A stretch of 64,000 nt of DNA from Tomocerus qinae (GCA_020055645.1 CM034547.1:806001-870000); one strand, 5' to 3'; counted from the first letter of the stretch, positions 1-11,010 are shown. Notes: a model not told the origin generated them from the sequence alone. Numbers and translations are program-made.

Positions 1-1396
1 AGTTACGTAGAAGTTCTAAATATATTGTTGGAAAGTTATAATGTATTTTTAGAATTTCAATTAATTTATCCTGTGTCACGTGGTCAAAGGCCTTTTTTAG
101 GTCAATAAAAAGGGCCCCTACCTTCATGTTTGGCTTATCTAACTCCGTATACAATTGTTGAGTCAATGTAGTAAGCGCAGTGATACATGATCTACCTGGT
201 CTAAAACCATGTTGTTCATCTGTGATTAGAGCATTATTTTCAATGTAATTGCTAATAATATTTTTAAGAATAGCTTCAAACCATTTGCTTAACAGGGGTA
301 AATTGGAAACTGGTCGATAAGAGGAAGGGTCGCTTTTACTACCCCTTCTCTTATAAAGTGGAATGATTTTGGTGGTTTTCCAAGTTTCCGGAAATTCCCC
401 TGAAACTAATATGTTATTAAATATAATTGCTAACTTGTCAACAATGGTTTCCATACAACCTTGTACCACCTTAGCTGGCAATTCAGATTTAAAATCTGCT
501 ATTTTAAACTTAACCTTTTTAGCTGCTTTGACTAAGTCTTCTTTATCGATATTAAGAGGCATTTTATAGTTAACTTCACTATTTACTAAAAAATCTTCAG
601 AATTAACAAATTTGAAAAACTTTTGAGTACTACTAATATCATCATCACTTTTGACTATAAATGCATCAGCTAGTTTTTTACAGATGTCAGAGTTGGATTC
701 ATATACTACATTATTAATAGTGAGTAAATTAACACTACTGGTTTGTTTAAGATTGTTACGGAATAGTGAATTTAACTTTTGCCAGATACTATAAGAATCA
801 TTATTATCAATAAGTGCATTAATGTAATAATCTTTCTTAGCACGTACAATCTGTTTAGAGACCTTATATTTTACTTTCTTGTATTCCGTGAGTAAAGAAG
901 AATTAAATTTATTGTCTAGTTTGTTTTTTAACTTATGTTTTTCATAAATTAACGCCCTAAGCCCTGGTGCATTAGATTCATTAAGCCAAGGAGAGAGTTG
1001 AGCCTTAGTGTGGCCTTTCCTTAAAGGAATGAACCTATCTACTATTTTAAATATTTCACAATTAAAAAAATCTAGTTGTTCGCTTGCAGACTGAAATTCA
1101 GAAAGCGAATTCCAGCTAATTTTACTGATTTCAGCATTAATTTCTTTCCAGTTAGCCTTTCTATAATTTCGGTAGCTTATTTCTTCAGAAATAAACTGAA
1201 TATTGGATTTGTGTATAGTTAACATAATACATCTGTGGTCCGAATCAGTTAGCGAAAACACATCTGACTTTATCTTGGATTCTGAGATATTAGTATAAAT
1301 ATGATCGATTAGAGTGCTACTTTGATGAGTCACCCTAGTAGGTTGATCAATTACTTGAGTCAACCAGCAACCGCGAGGGGATAATAATTGCAAAAG
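1..1396 (-). mobile_element. Non-LTR retrotransposon (jockey/CR1-like LINE) endonuclease C-terminus plus reverse transcriptase, partial
   Basis: Read on the minus strand, the frame is open without a stop for 465 codons from 1396 to the window edge; the next upstream codon (1397-1399) is a stop. The translation begins in the C-terminal part of an AP-endonuclease domain (STLIDHIYTN, then SDHRCIM), crosses a basic linker (AKKDYY, SIWQKLNSLF) and enters reverse transcriptase: SSYRPVSNLPLLSKWFE near 285-340, EQHGFRPGRSC near 190-230 and FIDLKKAFDHVTQDK near 65-110. The YADD active-site block would lie left of position 1. These blocks are typical of jockey/CR1-group LINEs. The 5' part of the endonuclease is missing, so the copy is 5'-truncated or broken there. 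The open frame suggests a fairly young copy. It lies downstream of the last visible ABCA exon, probably in the next intron of that gene. Confidence 0.92.
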
Positions 1397-1492
1397 TCAT
1401 ACCAAAAGGCATCTATTCGAAATGATACACATTAATGACACTTTTAAAACGACGAATCCCCCCTCATGTAAACTTTTCTCTTCAATGTATTT

Positions 1493-1538
1493 GAGCCAAG
1501 TGGATAAAATCCTCCGGAGGATTTTATCCACTTGGCTC
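1493..1538. repeat. Perfect 46-bp palindrome
   Basis: Arms 1493-1515 and 1516-1538 are exact reverse complements with no spacer (centre CCTCC|GGAGG). The right arm and following bases (TCCACTTGGCTCTTAATACA) recur, inverted, near 43270-43290 inside another small inverted-repeat element, so this is part of a dispersed repeat family. Confidence 0.9.
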
Positions 1539-1841
1539 TTAATACATGTGTCACGCGGAAACAAACAGCCGCCCATTTCAAGCTGGGCTCCTTCACTAGT
1601 TTGCATCGTAATACACACGTAAAGAGAACATCGCCCGACAAGCATACAGAATTGCGCAGTCTATAGTCTATAGCGTGTCTGTCCATTCGCGTATGCGCAA
1701 TCGCAATAATACTCTATGTCATAACACCTTACCTCCCAAACGCCCTGACGTAATTTGACCAAACTTTGTTTATTTGCTTTATTATAAAACCTGAATGATG
1801 AATTTTTATAATATGTTACCGGTAATCAGTGAATTCTGTAC

Positions 1842-2028
1842 CTTAGGTTTGTGGAAGAAGGGCGTGAGTGCAAACGAGAAGGTCACCACTGATAGTCCGA
1901 ATGTCCAAAAGAGTAAAAACAATATGACCGGGCTAATGTTGCTTAAAACACTCATAGAACTCATCACTAAGGTAAAAACGACTGCGAAAAATGACACAAT
2001 CCCACCATAAACGCCAAACCAAGAAAGC
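1842..2028 (-). CDS. ABCA exon 5 (two TM helices)
   Basis: The acceptor TATGACCCTAG is followed by GCTTTC; donor CCTAAG|GTACAG. Encodes LSWFGVYGGIV through FALTPFFHKPK, two hydrophobic helices. Phase 2 in, phase 0 out. The following exon must lie left of the window. Confidence 0.88.
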
Positions 2029-5000
2029 CTAGGGTCATACAATTTTTATCAAACAATCGCCAAAAACTAATCTTCCAACGTGTATTAATCTAGTATTGCG
2101 TATATTTCAGATAAAGAGGCAGTCAATACTTTTGTATCGTTTATCTACATATAGTCCGCTTGCCGGTTGAAAATGCCTGGAAACATTATGGGAACCAGCC
2201 AGTCTGGGGTCTTTTCCCTCATTTTTCATTTTTCCTTCATTTTGCCCCCACTTCTTTTCAGAATAAATTGGCCAACTAAAGTATTCTTCTATAGGGATTA
2301 TCACTTTGTACCACTGTAAGGTATACAGTTTAGTTTCAATTTATTCTAAGGAGAAGGGGAGGGATTTTGAATTAAAATACCTCGTATCCAATGTGATTTT
2401 CAAAAAATTTTACTCAGACTCTTGATTATCTTATTATGAAATAATAAGAATAGAATACAGAAAATCTTGATTAGGAATCAGCATAGATTACATTTTTGAA
2501 GCGGAATAGGTATTAAAAACCGTATGGGTGTTTTAAGACATGGACTTGGTGTTAGAAGGTTTACGCTTAGGCGACTGATGGACGTGATGGATAAACGATT
2601 TAAAGCCTTGACATGCACATGCAAAGAATTAGATTACAAGAAAATAATTTCCATTGAAATTGAAGCATACGTACATTAAGTATCCATAAAATGACTTACC
2701 AATAAGCAGAGTCAGAAACTCCGATCATTTTCAACCCATCTTTAATTCTTGATTCTTTTTCTGTTACAATAAGCACGAGGAGATTGTTGACCAGCTGGCT
2801 CAAAGGAATTACCGAATAAATTGGAATCAAAACTCGAAGAAAAGTTGACATTCCTACAATACACAATTTTCGGGAAATAAATACTTATTGCAAAAACCAA
2901 AGAGGTTCTAATAATATTAAGGGAACAGAGCTAAAGTGGAGAATATTTTCTTTATAACATTGATGAATAGCTCCGCCGTGAATCGGCGCGAAAATTTACC
3001 GATACCTACTAATGCATAATCGAAGACAATAGGGATTGATTTTTGTATTAGGATATTCATTTTAGTTTTCTGAATAGACCTCGAGAACAATAGGATTAAA
3101 AGATAACAACACAATGAAAGCTCTCGCTCGACTCGGCTCACCGAGGTATATGCGTACCTAGTGAAAGAGTGCACACTGTGTCTAATCAAGTGGACTAGCG
3201 GACATAATGGCGCAATGTATTGAGTAATGACTAAGGACTAGGGAGATAGTTGAAGAGCATGAATTAAACATTGTAAAGTAGCACACAAATAAATAAAACA
3301 CAAAACACTCAAAAATTAAACATTTAAAATTTATTTTTAAACCAGCAGTCTTAAAAATTATAAAAGCGATTTGCTTCGACAAACTTGAAAAAAACGACCT
3401 TTTCGTATAACTGCGAGTTGCGTCGACAAACTCGCACAAAAATGACATTTTCGTATAACTGCGAATTGCTTCGACAAACTCGCACTAAAAACTGACATTT
3501 TCGTATAAGTGCGAGTTGCGTCGACAAACTCGCACTTAATATTGACATTTTCGTGTAAGTGCGAATTGCTTCGACGCAACTCGCACTTATACGAAAATGT
3601 CATTTTTAGTGCGAGTTTGTCGACGCAACTCGCACTTATACGAAAATGTCATTTTTTAGTGTGAGTTTGTCGAAGCAACTCGCACTTATACGAAAATGTC
3701 ATTTTTAGTGCGAGTTTGTCGACGTAACTCGCACTTATACGAAAATGCCATTTTTTGTGCGAGTTTGTCGACGCAACTCGCAGTTATACGAAAAGGTCGT
3801 TTTTTTGCAAGTTTGTCGAAGCAAATCGCTTTTATAATTTTTAAGACTGCTGGTTTAAAAATAAATTTTAAATGTTTAATTTTTGAGTGTTTTGTGTTTT
3901 ATTTATTTGTGTGCTACTTTACAATGTTTAATTCATGCTCTTCAACTATCTCCCTAGTCCTTAGTCATTACTCAATACATTGCGCCATTATGTCCGCTAG
4001 TCCACTTGATTAGACACAGTGTGCACTCTTTCACTAGGTACGCATATACCTCGGTGAGCCGAGTCGAGCGAGAGCTTTCATTGTGTTGTTATCTTTTAAT
4101 CCTATTGTTCTCGAGGTCTATTCAGAAAACTAAAATGAATATCCTAATACCATTGAAAGGCATTACGATTACGATTTTGGCTCTACTTTACAACCTCTTT
4201 GGCAAAAACTTATTTAATTCAAACAGTACATCTGCTTTTTATAGTTTTACTCTTTTCTGTCTGCCTGTGCCAAAATCACTGTGCACGATAACTTTCGAAT
4301 GGTTTTAGCTAGACTTTTCAAATTTTCAGGGTACATTCTACAGGTAAATAGAAAGGCCGAGTTTGTAAATGGACAAGATTGGTCATTAGGGGAGACGATA
4401 AAAATTTTTTAAACTAAAAATTAACCTATAACTTCGGTTTTATTTGTCCTACAAAGTCGTGTAAGAGCTGACATGTTTTGAAACACTCAGAGGTTACATT
4501 CATCACCTGACAGGGCAAAAGGGTAAAAACTAAAAATCGGCTCTTCGTTTCTATTCATTGTACAAGGTTGTTCGACAGTTGACAAGTTGTGTGACATTTT
4601 TAAGCGGGTTAGGATGTCAAAAGTCAAGTCGTTTAGGTTTCATATAAAATATACCCTCCTTCATGATGTTGCTAGGTTAAAAACGTATGTATGTATACCT
4701 GACGTATAATCCGGCTTTGGGTAGTTTTGCATGTTCACTTTAATAGGACTAATAGAGGACGTTGACATCTGAAATAAACAGTAACTTTTAAAGCAATTTT
4801 TAAAACAAAAATGTTACTTGGATATTCCCATCCCATTTTCATTTCCCACCTGTAATTTCGTTGCAATCTGGGAAAAATGGGAAACGGGACCCTCAAATAC
4901 AATTTTGGTGCCCTTAAAATTAAAATTTTTGCGGATCTAATCCACGATGCAATACAAAATTTTTTCCCCAAAAGAAAATTTAGTTTTTTAAATGGTTAGA

Positions 5001-7883
5001 AAATATTTTCTCCAACATAGTAAAAAATATGTACGATGGATGGAGGTTTTATCAGGTACTGTCCTGCAAGTTCAGGATCCTAGTAGCATGCCCAAGAGAA
5101 AATAAGGCCTAAAGCACACTTCCAGGAAATTGATCTGAGTGCTCAATTTGAGCAATATACAAAATTTTACCCCAAAATAAAATAAATCATTTCCTCACAA
5201 TGTAACAATAGCAATAGAAATTAGTGTTCCTAATATACGGTATACGGTGAACTAACCTGAGAAACTGGTCACTGGTCTAAAAAGGAAAAGGTGATTTGTT
5301 CCAATGATAAAGGTGAACTGTGCCAATGATAGAGGTGAGCCGTTCAAAAGCAAAATAAAGGTGACCTCTTCAATTCGTTGTCAACCTTTATATGGGAGAA
5401 AACCAATCACAATCAATACTTAACACCGAAGCCCAGAACCTGTCATTTTTTCTTTGGAACAGATCACATCTACCTTTTTATATGTAGTAGTTTCAGGCCA
5501 GTTCACCTACATCCCTTCTAAATACTTAGGAGCAATCAAGCACCCTGGCAAGTGCATCTTTTTAAACATACGTATAAATTATGATTAAAACTTTAGGTAG
5601 GGTCTTACGCTTAGAAAAGCCTGATCGACGAGTGATTGCATTGCCAGAAAATGAGAATAAAAATATCCGTTGACGGGACAGGTTAGGGTTGACTCCAAGC
5701 CTGTCTCCAGCTGATCTCTACCTCGGCACGTACTCAATTCCTCCTTCTTTCGACTAATTGGAGGGAGAGGTGCATCTGGATTGATTCTAATGGTGTAATT
5801 CAAGTCATTTGCATTGTTTGGTAAAATTAGAGCGACTACAACATCCTCCGTTGTTCTGTACTTGTCCAATAGTTCTGACTCATTTCCGTAAAATGTAAAA
5901 TTTAAACTGATTTTTGATTCTGACATCCAGATCTCATTCATTCTCCTAGTGATATTCTTCGCATAAGCCGTTGAGGGAACAATGTGTATAACTGGCTGAA
6001 TATTGTAAAAACTACTGGTCACATTTTCTCCTGACTCAAATGATTCTGTTTCCGCAGGGTACTTGTGCCGTTTTTCCAAACCAACCAAAAAACATAAAAA
6101 CACCAAGTAGAGGATAGGAACAAGAATTTCCTGCAAAAATAAAATAAATGGTTTCATTAATGCATATTTACAACTCAAACTAAAAATTGCATACTCTCTT
6201 TCTTTAGATAATTATATCTCTCCATTTTAATAAACAATTTAAATCTCTACCAGAGATGAAAAAACCTGCGGTAACAGAAGCTCGCCAGAGTAAAAAGCTC
6301 CGTGTGCACATTTTTGGTATATCAATAGTAGAAATAAATTGATTTTATTATTAAGGTGAACACTAATTCAAATTAGATTAATATAATTCATAATTCAAAA
6401 TAAACCCTACAGCAAGCCATAACAGAAGCTTGGCTGAGTAAAGGGTACCGTGTGCACATTTTAGTTGTAATAATAATAGAAATAAATAAATAATAAATAA
6501 TAGATAATAATAAATAAATAATAGATAATAATAAATAAATAATAGAAATAAATTTATTTTGATTATTAAAGTAAGCACTAATTCAAATCAGATTATTATA
6601 ATTCATAACTGAATATAAAAACCAACAGCAAATCAAATATTAACTATCAAAATAAACAGCAAATCAATATTGATTAACCACGACTATTAAATTCAAAACA
6701 AAATCAAAACTGATTAACCATGACTATCAAATTCTAAACAAAATCAAAATTGATTAATATTGACTACCAAATTCAAAAGAAAATCAAAACTGATTAATAT
6801 TGAGTATCAAAATCAACAGAAAATCAAAATTGTTTAATATTGAGTATTAAAATCAACAGATAATCATAACTGAATAATATTAAGTATCAAAATCAACAGA
6901 AAAATCAAAATTGAATAATATTGAGTATCAAAATTAACAAAATCAAAGGACATTATTAATAACTATAAAATACAAAAACGATTGAAACTTGAATTGAAAC
7001 GTTTTTACCGGTTTAAGTGACTTTACTATAAAATATCAACTTCGACACAAGCGGCATGATATATTTTATACTATCAGGCTAACAATTTATAGGAAACCCA
7101 ATTAAAACTTTGAATGCCCATTTTTCGCTTTTACTATCAAAATGAAGACAGTTAGCGTGCGGTTTCTCAGCAACCTATGGACCGATTTATACCAAAATCA
7201 ATAGGGATCGTCAGTGGTCCTTAGGCATTGTTTATGCCAAGTTTGGTCAACTTCCGTTTTTGCGTTCGAAAGTTATCGTGGGTACGGGCGTAAGGACATA
7301 CTGTGTGGTTCTATAAGCTCGCCAAGTTCCCTAATGATTTCTAAAATCAAATTTTGCTGATGACACAGCGTTTTTGTGTTGGGGTATATGAAAGTAAGGT
7401 ATTAGAATTTCGGGTTCATACTTGATGGGCTAAGTACTTGATAAAACATGTTTTTCATAAATATACTTCTTCTGCTAAAAAAGCGCCGGTTCGAAGTTAT
7501 CGCGCTGAAATTTTCAGAAAAGCAGTTGACATGAACGTTATAACTCCGAAACTACTTATCCCATTCATTTGACAGACAACAGGTAGAGAAGTATATTTTC
7601 TAGACCCTAATTTCATAATTTGTGTCAAAACGTTTCGAAAAGAATTGTCATCAAATTTTTAGTCGATTCAAAAAGCTATAAGGCTAATAAGGTCGAATTT
7701 TTAATGTTCGGCGCATGAATCCGAAATGTAAAAGTTGAAATTTACCCCCAACAATTTCTTTTTTTCCATTCGTATTTTGCAGAGCCAATTCTTTTTGAGA
7801 AGTATGCCAGTTTGTTGCATAACTCCAACGGAAGGTCTGTCCGAAGACGACTGTTCTGTTTCGGTTAACAAGTCCATGTTCAT
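1842..7883 (-). CDS. ABCA-subfamily ABC transporter, N-terminal part (five exons, continues beyond left edge)
   Basis: Five exons on the minus strand (7746-7883, 5609-6130, 4699-4768, 2700-2853, 1842-2028) join in frame with GT-AG introns and matching phases to 1071 nt (357 codons). Layout is that of ABCA half one: a short cytosolic N-terminus with LLKKNWLCKIRMEKKKLL (about 27-45), TM1 (about 47-64), a large extracytosolic loop to about residue 225 with several N-x-S/T sites (NVT, NIT, NFT, NYT), then TM segments in LRVLIPIYSVIPLSQLVNN (about 249-268), GGIVSFFAVVFTLVMSS (about 303-319) and PVILFLLFWTFGLSVVTF (about 328-345). EKESRIKDGLKMIGVSDSAYW (274-295) is the conserved ABCA cytosolic loop between membrane helices. 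ABCA proteins export lipids across membranes of the cell surface or lysosome-related organelles. The nucleotide-binding domains are not in the window. Subfamily is clear; the exact orthologue is not. Confidence 0.9.
2700..2853 (-). CDS. ABCA exon 4 (TM helix and EKE loop)
   Basis: The acceptor GTGTATTGTAG is followed by GAATGTC; donor TATTG|GTAAGT. The exon encodes IPLSQLVNNLLVLIVTEKE and KMIGVSDSAY, among the best conserved stretches of the family. Phase 1 in, phase 2 out. Confidence 0.9.
3045..4150. mobile_element. Foldback element with tandem-repeat arms (1.1 kb)
   Basis: Positions 3045-about 3594 and 4150-about 3600 are near-exact reverse complements, about 550 bp per arm and almost no loop. 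The inner half of each arm is a tandem array of a roughly 49-bp unit containing TTTGTCGACGCAACTCGC and ACGAAAATGTCATTTTT (unit starts near 3592, 3641, 3691, 3740, 3789). Long inverted arms made partly of short tandem repeats are the hallmark of Foldback/Galileo-type elements. It lies in the ABCA intron between exons 3 and 4. Open frames in both arms are mirror images of one another and not genes. Confidence 0.88.
4258..4400 (+). repeat. Half-copy of the GCACGATAACTTTCGAA repeat family
   Basis: CTGTCTGCCTG, GCACGATAACTTTCGAATGG and CAGGGTACATTCTACAGGTAAA match the left arm of the inverted-repeat element at 11241-11759, without a right arm. It is a truncated repeat inside the ABCA intron between exons 3 and 4. 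Confidence 0.55.
4699..4768 (-). CDS. ABCA exon 3 (short exon, NYPKPDY segment)
   Basis: A 70-nt exon with acceptor TTTATTTCAG and donor TCAG|GTATAC. It translates as 23 codons plus one base, including VNMQNYPKPDYTS, the counterpart of the RFPYPPY segment of ABCA3. Entering in phase 0 and leaving in phase 1, it is exactly what is needed to join exons 2 and 4. Confidence 0.82.
5247..5507. mobile_element. Small inverted-repeat (MITE-like) element
   Basis: The left end GGTGAACTAACCTGAGAAACT and the right end AGTTTCAGGCCAGTTCACC are imperfect inverted repeats enclosing about 220 bp with internal GGTGA motifs. It is in the ABCA intron between exons 2 and 3. No convincing target duplication was seen. 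Confidence 0.5.
5609..6130 (-). CDS. ABCA exon 2 (TM1 and large luminal loop)
   Basis: The acceptor TTTATTTTTGCAG is followed by GAAATTCTTGTTCC; the exon of 174 codons ends at AGC|GTAAGA, phase 0 at both ends. It encodes TM1 and the glycosylation-site-rich loop, finishing with YFYSHFLAMQSLVDQAFLS, the conserved ABCA segment near the end of the first loop. Confidence 0.88.
6264..7335 (+). mobile_element. AGCTCGCC-end element with AT-rich minisatellite (copy A)
   Basis: The head contains GTAACAGAAGCTCGCC (6270s) and a second head-like block ACAGCAAGCCATAACAGAAG (6410s). The middle holds degenerate repeats of AAAATCAACAGAAAATC and ATTAATATTGAGTATC. The tail contains GCGTTCGAAAGTTATCGTGG and GTGGTTCTATAAGCTCGCC (7260-7325). 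The same head, middle and tail order recurs at 48298-53049 and inverted at 55607-56216. This copy fills most of ABCA intron 1. Confidence 0.75.
7746..7883 (-). CDS. ABCA exon 1 (start codon)
   Basis: 46 codons from ATG at 7883, ending in donor GGG|GTAAAT, phase 0. A GTG in frame 24 bases further up is not needed. The alternative start two codons later (second Met) cannot be excluded. The exon ends just before TM1. Confidence 0.8.
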
Positions 7884-7964
7884 CTCGTAATTATAATTAT
7901 TAGGCACGGAGAAATTCGATACTAGACAACATTTTCAAATATTAAGCAAAAAGTTTGTCCACAC

Positions 7965-8073
7965 AATAGACGTTTCCCACAATTCCAGGATAACACAGGC
8001 AGGTACTGTAGTCATTTCAATACTTATTCATGTTAATTTAGTGACCGGTCACCAATTGTGGGAAACCTCTATT
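7965..8073 (+). mobile_element. 109-bp MITE, copy 1
   Basis: Bounded by AATAGACGTTTCCCACAATT and the reverse complement of AATAGAGGTTTCCCACAATT (one mismatch). The interior includes GATAACACAGGCAGGTACTG and the palindrome GTGACCGGTCAC. It lies about 80 bp upstream of the ABCA start codon, so it may sit in the promoter or 5' untranslated region. A second copy of identical length is at 8359. Confidence 0.85.
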
Positions 8074-8358
8074 CAATGATTTCTTCAATTCAGCTAACAG
8101 TTGAATCAGTATCAGATAAAAAAGACTTCTCTGAGACTTTAATCTACCATCTACACAGAATATTCATAATTCAGTCATCAGGGAAATTAAAAATACAATT
8201 TTTTGGAAGTAGTGTTTGGGATCTATCACTTGTTAGTTTTTCCCGTCACCCGTTTTTGTATGTTAAGTGCCCAGTTGCCAGTAATCTCGAACTTGTGACT
8301 TGACTTCCAAACTTCCAACTTCCAGAGTTAAATCCAAAAAGTTATCGAAAAAAACTTC

Positions 8359-8467
8359 AATAGACGTTTCCCTCAATTCCAGGATAACACAGGCAGGTAC
8401 TGTAGTCATTTTAATACCTATTCATGTTAATTTAGTGACCGGTCACCAATTGTGGGAAACCTCTATT
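8359..8467 (+). mobile_element. 109-bp MITE, copy 2
   Basis: Nearly identical to the copy at 7965-8073, same orientation, differing at only a few positions. The interval between them (8074-8358) has no recognisable gene. Confidence 0.85.
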
Positions 8468-9258
8468 TATAACAATAACTGACAACAACAATAATAAATA
8501 CCTAATGTAATAATATTAAAACGTCATTGTATAGACTACAACAGAATTCATTCCGCGAGATCAAGGATACAGCTGTTGGTAGTGTTCCACCACATTAACG
8601 CTCTCCGACGACTCCGACTCCCATTTTCTCCACTTTGCCTTTATTCTTTTACCGAGTTTGCCGAGTTTTGATAATTAGTGCTGATAGTTGAATTTACAGA
8701 ATGAAATTTGAATAATCACGTTTAGCTTTTAAAAGCTACACCTTATGTATTGTGAATTCTCTGATTTTAAGTCATTTTCTATGTTCAGAATTCAGCGTCC
8801 ATTCATAATTTGGTTGGACTCGCTTACTGGGGACTCCCGCAAAGATGCAAATGTAATTGATGGTTTAATTGCTTAAAATAAGTTACAAAATATTAAAAAT
8901 TGCGATTAAGGCACAATTTATTTAGGTATTACCATTTAGAAATTGGTTATTTGAATTTGTAATAATAACAGACTTCGGTAGTGGAAGGAAAGAGGGCCAA
9001 GAGTTAGGGGGAGGGTTAAAAAATGCGTTTAATATACAAGCCACATTTATATTTATTATACAGTAAAGTAGTCTGGGACGATATTCTAAACCCCTTAGAA
9101 AGGGGAAATCGCAAGCAAATATTGAGTTACCACAGCAGGAGTTACTATTGTCGATATTCTCATCATTGTCGTAGGTTTACCTTTGCTATTGTTGTCTAAG
9201 GAATAGGGTTTTCAGAATTTCCATAGCACTGCTATTGTTATTTCAGGATCAGGTTTAC
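8468..9258. other. Stretch without recognisable genes
   Basis: AT-rich sequence upstream of ABCA. No splice-bounded exon, RNA gene or clear repeat structure was seen. Confidence 0.5.
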
Positions 9259-9524
9259 CACAGTATTTTGATCCCCATGGCTACTCCCCCACACACAGTA
9301 ATGCCCTACCCAAAATAACAAAAATTTTGCACCCAAGTTGGAGAAGCTCATGGCATTGGCAATTTGGGTGTGGATTCTGCAAACTGCTGTTGCTATTGAC
9401 TTCATGTGTTGAGCAGCCACACAAGACCCCATTCAAAAATCGGAACTTGGGTGCAAAATTTTTGTTAGTTTGGGTAGGGCATTACTGTATGTGGGGGAGT
9501 AGCCCTGGGGATCAAAATACTGTG
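9259..9524. mobile_element. hAT-type MITE (266 bp) with 8-bp target duplication, copy 1
   Basis: Ends CACAGTATTTTGATCCCC and its reverse complement. The direct repeat AGGTTTAC flanks both sides (9251-9258 and 9525-9532). Long inner inverted arms include CTACTCCCCCACA and CAAAAATTTTGCACCCAAG. The 8-bp duplication with ends starting CA is the signature of hAT transposition. No transposase is present. Confidence 0.92.
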
Positions 9525-10061
9525 AGGTTTACCGTATCCACAGATATAGACTACTGTCTGGCTTTATAAAAATCCGAATGATGACCTTTAGTAACCCCAT
9601 TGTTGACAAATATTTTTTGAGTACTATACTTCACACCAAATTACAGGAGCCATACAGTCTTTAGCGTCACATTTGACTGTAACCACAACATTATTTATTA
9701 AACCGAAATAAAATAAATATTGATGAAAAAATATTTGTTATAGGCGGGGCTAAATGGGGTTACTAGAGGTCATCATTCGAATTTTTATAAAGCCAGACAG
9801 TACTTAATAGGTTAATCTAGATGAAGTGAAGGTTAGGAACATGCAAACCTTCAGGAGGCAGATTTAGACCACAATAATAATTACAAACTAAATACTGTCT
9901 ACTAGAGTAGGCTGTGACTACTCCACCTGGTGCCACAACTTTGATAACGTACTCTAAACACATAAATGTAACAGATGGAGTATCCCCATCCTACCACATT
10001 ATCTATCATGTCAGCGCTCATGCATCCTCATTCTCATTAAGCTGTAACCTGGGCTTTGACC

Positions 10062-10769
10062 TATCTAAAAACACATGACATAGAAAGGATAGAGCAGAAA
10101 ATTTGCACAGGAGGTATCTGTAACCAATACATTTCTATGGTAATTGCCATTTTTCGTAGTGTAACGTATTAAGGGTCTGTCCGCCCGTTCCGTCCTCGTG
10201 TAAAATCACTTTTACACGAGCTATGATGTTAATAGCAAATCTAGTAGGCTTAAAAATATACCCATACCTACTTTTCATACTGAATTCTTTAAAAAATCGT
10301 TTCAGTATCGTTCTATTGTGTTATGGAATTCTCTACTAGGTGAAGTTAAATCAAAGGACTCGTTGAACTCATTTAAAATCGCTGTTAAGCAACACATTGT
10401 TAACTCACGTGTTTAAAAACTAGATTATTTTTCCTTTTTGTCAGTCATCTTCCCTAATGTAATATTTGTATTTATATTGTACACTAAACTGACTGACTTT
10501 ACATTGATATATTTATTTGTTGCTATTTGGTGTTTTTTGTCCTCTATTGGAAATCAGTTTCATGTAACAATGAATCTGTGTAGTGTTTGACAATAAAGCT
10601 ATTACAATTACAATTACAATTACAATATTACGAGCAAGTAAATCGGGCGGACAGACCCTTCCTACGTTAAACTACGAAAAATGGCAATTACCATAGAAAT
10701 GTATTGGTGACAGATACCTCCTGGGCAAATTTTCTGCTGTATCCTTTCCATGTTATGTGCTTTTAGATA
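10062..10769. mobile_element. Inverted-repeat element interrupted by a LINE insertion
   Basis: Arms 10062-10200 and 10632-10769 are imperfect reverse complements of about 138 bp, sharing GGAGGTATCTGT, ACCAATACATTTCTATGGTA, TTGCCATTTTTCGTAGT and GGGTCTGTCCGCCCG. The middle holds the LINE tail described separately. Confidence 0.82.
10222..10630 (+). mobile_element. LINE 3' end: reverse-transcriptase C-terminus, 3' UTR and repeat tail
   Basis: Codons from 10222 to the stop at 10414-10416 read KSSRLKNIPIPTFHTEFFKK, then SFQYRSIVLWNSLLGEVKS and SLNSFKIAVKQHIV. This is the usual C-terminal end of jockey/CR1-like reverse transcriptase proteins (WNSL...SLNSFK pattern). About 190 bp of 3' UTR ends in tandem CAATTA units at about 10605-10627, a typical LINE tail. 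It is a 5'-truncated insertion, possibly of the same family as the copy at the left edge, but the two do not overlap. Confidence 0.85.
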
Positions 10770-10799
10770 CGGTACACCTGATCCTGAAAGACTATATAC

Positions 10800-11010
10800 A
10801 AAACACGACTCTCATCCTCAGATTTTGCTACAACATGTAGCAGAAATATGTGGCAAAGTTGGCGCAAACTGACCGCTGAGAGCTACCGCAACTTTGCGAT
10901 CTCATTTGTTGAAGGCACTTGGAGAATGGAGATAATTGTGATCCCTATGATTACTTTGACAATATCAATTGCAATTTGATAATCTCCGGTCTCGTACTCT
11001 GTACGACTAG
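10800..11010 (-). repeat. Arm fragment of the 18212-19295 inverted-repeat family
   Basis: Shares GATTTTGCTACAA, TTGGCGCAAACTGA, GAGAGCTACCGCAA, GGCACTTGGAGAATGGAGAT and TTTGATAATCTCCGGTCTCG with the arms of the element at 18212-19295. Only one arm is present. Confidence 0.7.

Noticed and set aside
363..569. 68-codon plus frame
   Set aside because: Antisense shadow of the LINE reverse-transcriptase frame.
3182..4308. Several frames of 80-105 codons on both strands
   Set aside because: They are mirror images in the two arms of the foldback element.
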